Of a stretch of DNA of 41,920 bases, positions 35,369-41,920 are shown one piece after another. The notes under the pieces were generated by a model, which searched no databases, was not told where the DNA came from, and saw only the letters and a program-made list of their open reading frames with translations. The translations under genes were made by a program, and so were the position numbers. Source of the stretch: a virus; IMG/VR virus record IMGVR_UViG_3300022818_000030, positions 1 through 41,920 of that record, one strand, 5' to 3'. The first letter of the stretch is position 1. Each line of letters starts with the position of its first letter.

Positions 35369-38300
35369 CGCAAGTCCTATCTCTTTCAGCATGTCGTTCC
35401 CGTCGTAATACCCATTCTGCTGAGCCACATAATCCAGTTGTTGAGAGGCGGCGTAGGATAGGGCTTTCCCCTGCTTCCAATAAGCCAAGATCAACGGAGT
35501 GAGATAGTCCGCGTGAGCATCGCTGAGTATGGCGGAGAAGTCGTCCCAGGTCTTTTGAACAGGAGGTTGGGTCTGCGCCTGTAAGTCGGTCTGTACCTGC
35601 CCTTGGGGAGCGAAGTCGGGTCTGACTTGATAGGGAGGCAAACTTGGTAAGGACTGCGCCTGTTTTACGTAAGCGCGATTAATGCGATCTTCCCACACAG
35701 CCTTTGCATCGCCGTAGGCAGACAGTTCGGGGTGGGCGTCGTAGAACTTTGTCGCCTGTTTTACCGCCGCAAGTCCGTAAGACAACGCGGTGTAGGTGGG
35801 GAATTGCTTCTTGAGCAAGGCGGAGATAACGGTCTGACCCTTGATGTAGGCTCTTAATTCTGGATGCGCGGAGTAGAAGGACTTGGCCTTTGTGGGTTCT
35901 TCGGCTTTTATCCGGTCATACTCACTTTGCACCGCGTCAATTCCCGGATATTGCTGGACAAGGGCTTGAGTCAATTGGTCTTTCGCCGCGGTGTATTGCG
36001 CCAATTCAGGATGCTTCGCATTATAGGCAGCCGTAGCCGCCTCATCCTGTATCTTGAGCGCGTTGTACCGGTCTCGTGTCGCTTGAATGGTGGGGAATTT
36101 CTTATTCAGATCGGCGTACATCTCGTTCCGGTAGTACCTGTCAAGCGTGTCCAGGCCGCCATAGTACTTATAGAGCAATTTGTTCCCGGTTATGTAGGTA
36201 GTCTGGAAGGTCATCGCTTGAGTTACTTCCGGGTGCGCGTCAAGGAACTTCCTGCGATTGATTCCGGGGTCTTGGGAGTAATAGGCATCTATGGTGTCCG
36301 AGATAGTGGCTCCGAACCGCTGAGTAGTGAGGTCGGTCATTTGCTGATAGGCGTTTTTAGCATCCGTCCATTCCTGCCTCGAAGCACCTACTGGCATCTT
36401 TAGCAACCCGCCAATATCCACCATCGCCGCCATAAACCTATCTTTGTCCTGTGGCGTCCATCCAGAGAAAGTACCTTTGTCTGTGTAGAACTTGTCTATC
36501 ATGTCGGAGTTGATTCCGGCGGTATCGAGGAACTCTGTCATTTGACCCGGAGGTATTCTTGACAGGACGTTGTAAGAGAAGGCCGAGTCTCGATCCGGTT
36601 GCGCCTTTCCTCCAACGAGAACAACATCCATGAAAGGATACTGGTCGCGCATCTTATTCCACGCACCCTGGTATTCAGTCGCGGACATCGTAGAACGCAG
36701 AGAGATTAGTTGCCCGTAATCGGAGTAGAACTGGTCAATCTGCATATCTTCTTTCGAGCGGGGCTTAAGTCCTACTCCGCCGAAGGCAGAGACCAATACT
36801 CCGGGAGCTTTCTGTTGAAGTGCCTGTCTAACTGCATCATCCCATTGAGGGCCGGATTGCTGGTTGGCTATGTCTACGCCCTGTTCGGGAGTCAATTCGC
36901 CCTTCTGTACCTGCCACGCCAAAGCCCTTCTGACACTTCTCTGTGTGTAGGGGTCTAATCCGCCTTCAAAGAGATTAACAAACGGGTCAAAGTCTCCATA
37001 GCGAAGTCCTGAAATCGGCGTTCCGGTAGGGAATTTTTGAAGTCCCATTATTGTTGTCAGACTCCGGCCTCCGACTTCAATGTTCATAAGAGATTCAAGC
37101 GCGGCAGTTTGGGGAATAAGTCTTCCCATCCACCTTCCGGATGCATCCGCCTCGCCCTTCTTGTATAGGTTGAGAGCAACCAACCATTGTAGGGGTACGA
37201 ACGGGGTTGGGCCAAACTTACTTATGTCATCCAACGAAGAAGATAGCCAATCCACCCTCTTGTAGGGGTCATTGAAGTCCACCCCGAATAATGAATTTAG
37301 CGGGTTTACAGTCGCTTCAAGGTTGAAGTAAAGAGGATTGTCCGCAGAAGTACCGGGAAGGAACGTGATCGGGATGTTGTATTTCCACCAATCGGGAAGT
37401 CCGGCGTGTTCGTTGGTCATAAACGTCCTGTACTTCGAGTACAGCGACATTACCTGCGGGTCGGAGACGATTCTTTCCAGGAATTTCTTGTAAGTCTGGG
37501 TGTACCAGTATTGGTATGGCATGATGAAACCCGCGGCAACGTCTCCATAGGTCTTGAGGTAGTCGTGGAGCACAAAGTCTCGGAGTTTGTTGGCGTAGAG
37601 TTCTGATTTCAGTCTAACCACCGCGGCCCTATCGCCCATCTCCGTGATCCAACCCTCTGCCGCTTTCATCTGGTCGGGATTGAGTTGGGATTGAGTGGGT
37701 CTGGTCTCTCCCCACTTCGCCTTAATATCATCGAAGGTCTTGTTCAATGCTCCCGTAAATCCCTCTTCGCTGTTGTAGAGGGTTTGGGCGGTACCAGACC
37801 TGTTTCCCGGAACGTAATGAGGCGGAACGGTAGCGGCGTAGGTGACGGCTTGAGACTGGGCTAAGGAGACTTGCTCCAACCGTTTTTCCACCTCCATCTG
37901 CTTGTCTATATTGAGAAGTTTGTCTCCCTCTTGTTGAAGTGCCTCGGTTAGTTTTGTTCCATCCGGAAGTGTTTCGGTTCCCCATCCAGATACGTTAAGT
38001 TTATTTAACTCTTCTACCCGTGCTTGAACAGCGGCACGTTGTTTTATCAAGTCAGGCGCAGCGGTAGGAGTGGTAGGCCGTATGGCCTCCCACAAAACCT
38101 TTCCATTGGCGTCCTCTACTCGGACAACGTAATTCAACGGGATTTCGTCATAGCCTTTTGTAAATACCCCCACCATATCGGGGTTTTTGTTTAATAATTG
38201 CCCCGCGGCGCTTGAGTGCCTTGTTCCTTGTGCGTCTGTAATCCAAACCCCAGCGGTATTGCTGGAAGAAATAGCCGTCCTTATATCTTTTACTTCCTGT

Positions 38301-41300
38301 GGTGTGGCTAACTTTGCGACCACGCCACCCGCTTTTTCTGCCCTCGATACCACGACCGCGTTAAGTGCCTCTGCCCATTGTTTGTCTGTCTTACCGACAA
38401 TCGCCGCCGCAGCCTCAGTCGCGGGAACGTCTGCCATTCTTAGGTAAGGCTGTCCGCCTATCGCAACGCGGTTGATATTTACTTCCTTGAATACAGCCTC
38501 GGCGCGAATGTTCGGCTCAATGCCCTTCTCGTTCCACGACTTCAATTTCCACTGGTTAGTATATTGTCCGCGCCCAAGGCCGTCCAGCATGGTCATGTCC
38601 GCACTTGGAGGGAATTGCGGAGGTAGAGACCTTGAAGCAACCCAAGCCGCGGAGAGTTGGTCTCCCTCATCCTTGAGTTTGTCGAGATTCGCCCACTCGG
38701 ACATCTGATTCGCGCCGGGTTGCAGCGCGAGTTCTACTCCTGCGGTTTTAGCGTACCTCTCAAGGATATTCCTGCCATTCTCCAAATGAGTCATGGCATA
38801 GTCGTCCCACATCTTCCCTTCGGCCTGAAACAGACTCTTCCACAACTCAGTTACAATATTTCGAGAAGTGAGTTCTTCGCCCTTGAGGTCGGAGTATTGA
38901 AGCAGAGACCACGTTTGTCCATTAGATAGCTTGAACTCGTCTTTGAGGATTTGGTCTACTGTCGTGTGGCGGTAAAGAGAATCCCTCAGGGCGACTACGT
39001 GTTCGCGCAAAGCTCCAACGTCTTTAGAGACCGCGCTACCTTTAGGCAAGGTCGCCCATTCACTCGCGAGTTTATAGGCGTCCGCGTCTTTGTTCTGTCT
39101 GCCCAATTCAATGATGATGCGGGTTTTATTGCTCTCGGCAACTTCGTCAAACTTTGCTATGGTTTCGGTGCGTTTGTTTGCAAGTCGGGTCAATAAGTCG
39201 GCTTCGTGTCTGGAAATCGCTTTGCCTACTATCCCATCCGACTGAGCAAGAGCAAGGACTTCTTGCATCTCTTGTGGGACATTCTGCGCCACGCCCACCG
39301 CGCCAACCACCGAGCCTCTTACGATACCAGCCTTGTACTTGGCTAGAATGGCCAGACGAGCCTCTTCAAACTCTGCCGGGTCTTTTGCGGTTGCAATCGC
39401 TTTCTTTACATCAGAGAGCAATCCTACACCTTCGGAACCAAGAAATTTCTCGAAGTCCTTATCGAGTAAACTGTGCCTCCACACTTCCTCTGTACCAGTG
39501 GCTAGTTCGTTGAAGAATGCTTTGGAGACTCTCTTTTGGTGTCCGAAGTTATCGAGAGAGATTTGCCACAGTCTGCGCGCGGTGTCGTCTGAAAGCCCGA
39601 TATCTAACAGGGGTTGCAGAGACGGCATGGTTGCCCGCATGGTGTCTCGTATCATGTTCCGAGACGCCTCGGCAATTATTCCCGCCCCCTGCATGGAATC
39701 ACCCATTGCGCCCATCTTTCCACCCGCGATAATGTTCCATTCCCCTACCGTCAATCCCTTGGCTTTGGTGGAGATTTCAGCCGCCCCGGAGGTGGCCCTT
39801 AAAGCGCCCTCTGGAACGTGGCCGTAAATGTCTGTGAGTTCTTCGTATTTGAGGTTGATGTAACTTCGATAAGCCTTGTCATTGAACATACTGGCAAGGA
39901 CTTCAGCGGTGTTGGATACTGCGTAATCCGCGCCTAAATCATAAGCAATTGCTGTCCCCTGAGAGATTACGTTCCTTACTGGATAGGAGTTCAGCCCCCA
40001 GTTAATATAGACGTTGGAGAACATACCTACCGCTTTGTGCCAACCTCTCCCGATTGCACCTTCGTTGAAGTCATTGGCGATCTTGACGTAGTTGGGAAGT
40101 TCTTTGGTATATCTCTTCGCCCAAACCTCTGTCAGTTTAGATACAGCCTTTCCCTCTGCATCAACAAGTTTCCCCTCAACTTCCGTAGCGGTTTCCAAGG
40201 TCTTTGCGGCGGCTTTCAGGTCGTTCACAGAGGGGACTATCTTCTCTATAGCCTTATCCATGTCTCCCCAAATGAAGGCCGCGAGTTTCCCTCTGTCCTC
40301 TCCAATGGTGTCCTCGAACCACTTACCGAGATCTGCAAGAACGGGGTCAAGTTCCGTTCCGGCTTGCGCCGCGGCTTTCATCTGCTTGTAAGCATCCAGT
40401 CCGTCAATGACCTTATTGATATTTCCGCTTTCTAGCATGGTAGTAGTGAGATGAGCAGTATCTATTGCACCGCGAGATAAAAGCGTTTTTGCGTTTGGAA
40501 GAGTCCGAAGATAATTGTATGCAACCTCAAAGGCCGCATCGTCACCGCGAACCAGTTTTTGATACGCGTCGAGAATGTCCATTCCCTCTGCAATCCCGTT
40601 GTCGAAAGCAGCAAGAAGAATAGCACCGTGAGTACGCCCCAACAATGCCCGACGCATTTCTGTTGTTCCAGCGGCGTAATTTATATCCTGAACGCCTCTA
40701 ATATAATTCTTGGCCCGACGAACGTCTTGTTGTAGGGCAGAGATAGCGTCTAAGTCTCCCGCGGCTTTTCCAAGGGGGGACATGGCCTTTTCCAATTCTG
40801 GAGCAAGGGAGGTCAGGTATTCCGATTCTTGCATCAGTCTACCTTTGCCGAATCCCTTGGCGAAGTCGAATATCTCTCCGAAAGCGGGAATGATTTGTTT
40901 GAACTGCCACCCCATGTTAGACCCAAGTTTTATGGCGACTCTATCTGCTTCCGGCCCCCAGAACTTACCGATGGTCAGTAACGGCTTGGTGGTTCTTGCC
41001 ACGTCTGCGGCCTCAGCGCCAATACCCAATAACTTTCCCCCACGCGCGGGAAGGCTCAGTCCCGCCCACGTAAGCGGGTCTCCGACAACAGACCCGGCCA
41101 GTTCGATCCACGGATTAGCCAACTCCATAGCTAGTTTTTGGGGGTCTTCGCCATTTTGATACCGTCTGTAATATTCCGCCTTCCTCTGCTCGTTGAACAA
41201 GAGGGTGTAAACCGCATTGGAGGCTTGTTCGGCTTCTTGCAAAGCGGGCAGAATATTGGAAGAGGTTATCTTGCCCGTTGCAATCGCCTGAGCGACGCGG

Positions 41301-41920
41301 ATACCGTCGTAAGCAGGAGAGCCTCCGAACATGTCCATCCACTCAGGGTGATCAGGAAGAGAAGAGGCCTGTGCGAGTTTTTCTACGGCGAGTAGAGGGG
41401 CAAATGCGGCCTTTCTAACCAGTTGGTCTCCAATCTGCATGGCATCGAGTCCGCGCATGACCGTAACGCCCAAAGTCCGTTTGCCAATCCCTATCCCGAC
41501 CTGGATGGCGTTTTCTGCCGCCGTTGCAACATTCGCGACAGTGGGGGTTCTTCCAATTGCCTGTCCTTTATCAGAAGTAAGAGCAGTTATCATTGCCGCG
41601 CCGGATTGACCAATCTCGTTCGCGCTAACGCCGAATAGTTCTTTGGCCCAACTGTCCCACTTCAACGTTTTATTCAGAGCGTTCTCAATAGCGGGAGCGC
41701 CTTTTTCTTCCGATGTCTGTTGATCCGGGGTGGGGGTTGGAACGAAGAACTCTGGGGCAAAGATGTTGGCGTAAATCTTCCTAACCCAGCCAGCGAATCC
41801 TTTGACCTTTGAATAGTAGGGTTCTCCAGAACGTCCCGGCTCTGATGGTGTGGTCATCCCAACTGCCATAAACGGCAACGTTGGAGTTCCGGTTGGGGTG
41901 GGTTGGGTTATGGGTTGAGT
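35354..41920 (-). CDS. Giant virion-type protein, 5' end cut by the window edge (>2180 aa)
   Basis: The frame is open to the right edge. The visible TTG at 41878 is unlikely to be the start because a Pro/Thr-rich linker (TQPITQPTPTGTPT) precedes it in frame. The protein is mostly helical with many Ala-rich segments (TANVATAAENA-type; VRKAAFAPLLAVEKLAQASS). No tape-measure hydrophobic pattern or lysozyme motif is evident. Near the C-terminus are four repeats of the form F-Y-x-x-H-P-E-L-x-x-Y (coded at about 35735, 35865, 36005 and 36235). Lying before the scaffold and capsid genes, it may be a portal-linked internal virion or ejection protein, or a large polyvalent protein. Function is not settled. 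Confidence 0.6.
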   Translation of the reverse strand, partial: TQPITQPTPTGTPTLPFMAVGMTTPSEPGRSGEPYYSKVKGFAGWVRKIYANIFAPEFFVPTPTPDQQTSEEKGAPAIENALNKTLKWDSWAKELFGVSANEIGQSGAAMITALTSDKGQAIGRTPTVANVATAAENAIQVGIGIGKRTLGVTVMRGLDAMQIGDQLVRKAAFAPLLAVEKLAQASSLPDHPEWMDMFGGSPAYDGIRVAQAIATGKITSSNILPALQEAEQASNAVYTLLFNEQRKAEYYRRYQNGEDPQKLAMELANPWIELAGSVVGDPLTWAGLSLPARGGKLLGIGAEAADVARTTKPLLTIGKFWGPEADRVAIKLGSNMGWQFKQIIPAFGEIFDFAKGFGKGRLMQESEYLTSLAPELEKAMSPLGKAAGDLDAISALQQDVRRAKNYIRGVQDINYAAGTTEMRRALLGRTHGAILLAAFDNGIAEGMDILDAYQKLVRGDDAAFEVAYNYLRTLPNAKTLLSRGAIDTAHLTTTMLESGNINKVIDGLDAYKQMKAAAQAGTELDPVLADLGKWFEDTIGEDRGKLAAFIWGDMDKAIEKIVPSVNDLKAAAKTLETATEVEGKLVDAEGKAVSKLTEVWAKRYTKELPNYVKIANDFNEGAIGRGWHKAVGMFSNVYINWGLNSYPVRNVISQGTAIAYDLGADYAVSNTAEVLASMFNDKAYRSYINLKYEELTDIYGHVPEGALRATSGAAEISTKAKGLTVGEWNIIAGGKMGAMGDSMQGAGIIAEASRNMIRDTMRATMPSLQPLLDIGLSDDTARRLWQISLDNFGHQKRVSKAFFNELATGTEEVWRHSLLDKDFEKFLGSEGVGLLSDVKKAIATAKDPAEFEEARLAILAKYKAGIVRGSVVGAVGVAQNVPQEMQEVLALAQSDGIVGKAISRHEADLLTRLANKRTETIAKFDEVAESNKTRIIIELGRQNKDADAYKLASEWATLPKGSAVSKDVGALREHVVALRDSLYRHTTVDQILKDEFKLSNGQTWSLLQYSDLKGEELTSRNIVTELWKSLFQAEGKMWDDYAMTHLENGRNILERYAKTAGVELALQPGANQMSEWANLDKLKDEGDQLSAAWVASRSLPPQFPPSADMTMLDGLGRGQYTNQWKLKSWNEKGIEPNIRAEAVFKEVNINRVAIGGQPYLRMADVPATEAAAAIVGKTDKQWAEALNAVVVSRAEKAGGVVAKLATPQEVKDIRTAISSSNTAGVWITDAQGTRHSSAAGQLLNKNPDMVGVFTKGYDEIPLNYVVRVEDANGKVLWEAIRPTTPTAAPDLIKQRAAVQARVEELNKLNVSGWGTETLPDGTKLTEALQQEGDKLLNIDKQMEVEKRLEQVSLAQSQAVTYAATVPPHYVPGNRSGTAQTLYNSEEGFTGALNKTFDDIKAKWGETRPTQSQLNPDQMKAAEGWITEMGDRAAVVRLKSELYANKLRDFVLHDYLKTYGDVAAGFIMPYQYWYTQTYKKFLERIVSDPQVMSLYSKYRTFMTNEHAGLPDWWKYNIPITFLPGTSADNPLYFNLEATVNPLNSLFGVDFNDPYKRVDWLSSSLDDISKFGPTPFVPLQWLVALNLYKKGEADASGRWMGRLIPQTAALESLMNIEVGGRSLTTIMGLQKFPTGTPISGLRYGDFDPFVNLFEGGLDPYTQRSVRRALAWQVQKGELTPEQGVDIANQQSGPQWDDAVRQALQQKAPGVLVSAFGGVGLKPRSKEDMQIDQFYSDYGQLISLRSTMSATEYQGAWNKMRDQYPFMDVVLVGGKAQPDRDSAFSYNVLSRIPPGQMTEFLDTAGINSDMIDKFYTDKGTFSGWTPQDKDRFMAAMVDIGGLLKMPVGASRQEWTDAKNAYQQMTDLTTQRFGATISDTIDAYYSQDPGINRRKFLDAHPEVTQAMTFQTTYITGNKLLYKYYGGLDTLDRYYRNEMYADLNKKFPTIQATRDRYNALKIQDEAATAAYNAKHPELAQYTAAKDQLTQALVQQYPGIDAVQSEYDRIKAEEPTKAKSFYSAHPELRAYIKGQTVISALLKKQFPTYTALSYGLAAVKQATKFYDAHPELSAYGDAKAVWEDRINRAYVKQAQSLPSLPPYQVRPDFAPQGQVQTDLQAQTQPPVQKTWDDFSAILSDAHADYLTPLILAYWKQGKALSYAASQQLDYVAQQNGYYDGNDMLKEIGLALQNR

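Noticed and set aside
1-41920. CRISPR arrays, tRNA genes, insertion sequences, diversity-generating retroelements
   Set aside because: No regularly spaced repeats, no cloverleaf with a T-loop consensus, no transposase, and no reverse transcriptase were seen on reading both strands.
35354-41920. Tape-measure protein call for the giant gene
   Set aside because: It lies before the capsid gene rather than between tail genes, and lacks the long hydrophobic helical pattern.

Overview
The window is about 42 kb of a temperate tailed bacteriophage or prophage. A tyrosine integrase (10000-10932) and an XRE-type repressor facing a divergent promoter mark a lysogeny module. A GH25 endolysin with holin-like genes marks lysis. 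A DnaB-type helicase and an RNA ligase mark replication and RNA repair. A Su10-like (DUF5309-type) major capsid protein, a scaffold-like protein, tail and fibre genes and a very large virion-type protein mark the structural block. The host is bacterial: starts use AAGGAG/GAAAGGA ribosome sites and promoters are sigma70-like. The sequence alone does not identify the host phylum. No tape-measure-type gene lies between capsid and tail genes, so a short-tailed (podovirus-like) virion is the best guess. Terminase large subunit and portal are not in the window. If the genome is circular they lie beyond position 1 / beyond 41920, because the leftmost minus-strand operon reads off the left edge and the giant protein enters from the right edge.

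Layout. 1-1130 (minus): a late-type operon of small genes, two of which recur inverted at 3036-3651. 1131-1327: divergent promoters. 1328-5426 (plus): small accessory genes (zinc ribbons, RHH protein, GIY-YIG nuclease, membrane microproteins). 5423-9647 (minus): HNH protein, two nucleases, endolysin and holin-like genes. 9648-9999: two divergent promoters, a putative structured RNA and a terminator. 10000-12024 (minus): integrase, zinc-ribbon protein, membrane protein, repressor. 12069-17230 (plus): early genes behind an operator-bearing promoter. 17231-17735: a 500-base gene-free stretch with a strong promoter, a terminator hairpin overlapped by a possible leader peptide, and an ornate structured RNA. 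17736-22439 (plus): RNA ligase, DnaB helicase, small zinc-ribbon genes and a frameshifted HNH gene. 22480-41920 (minus): structural genes.

The most unusual features are: (1) a 14-bp near-palindrome, consensus CCGAKACGTMTCGG, at about 14 places, mostly at gene-gene or domain-domain junctions; (2) cassette-like small genes flanked by related ~50-bp linkers that carry this motif, two of them duplicated in inverted orientation; (3) two candidate structured RNAs with their own promoters, one with an attenuator-like front end; (4) an almost identical ~29-bp promoter-operator upstream of the left late operon and of the scaffold/capsid operon; (5) a perfect 20-bp palindrome inside a coding sequence. 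Most small genes match no family I recognise, and functions are stated only where motifs are visible.
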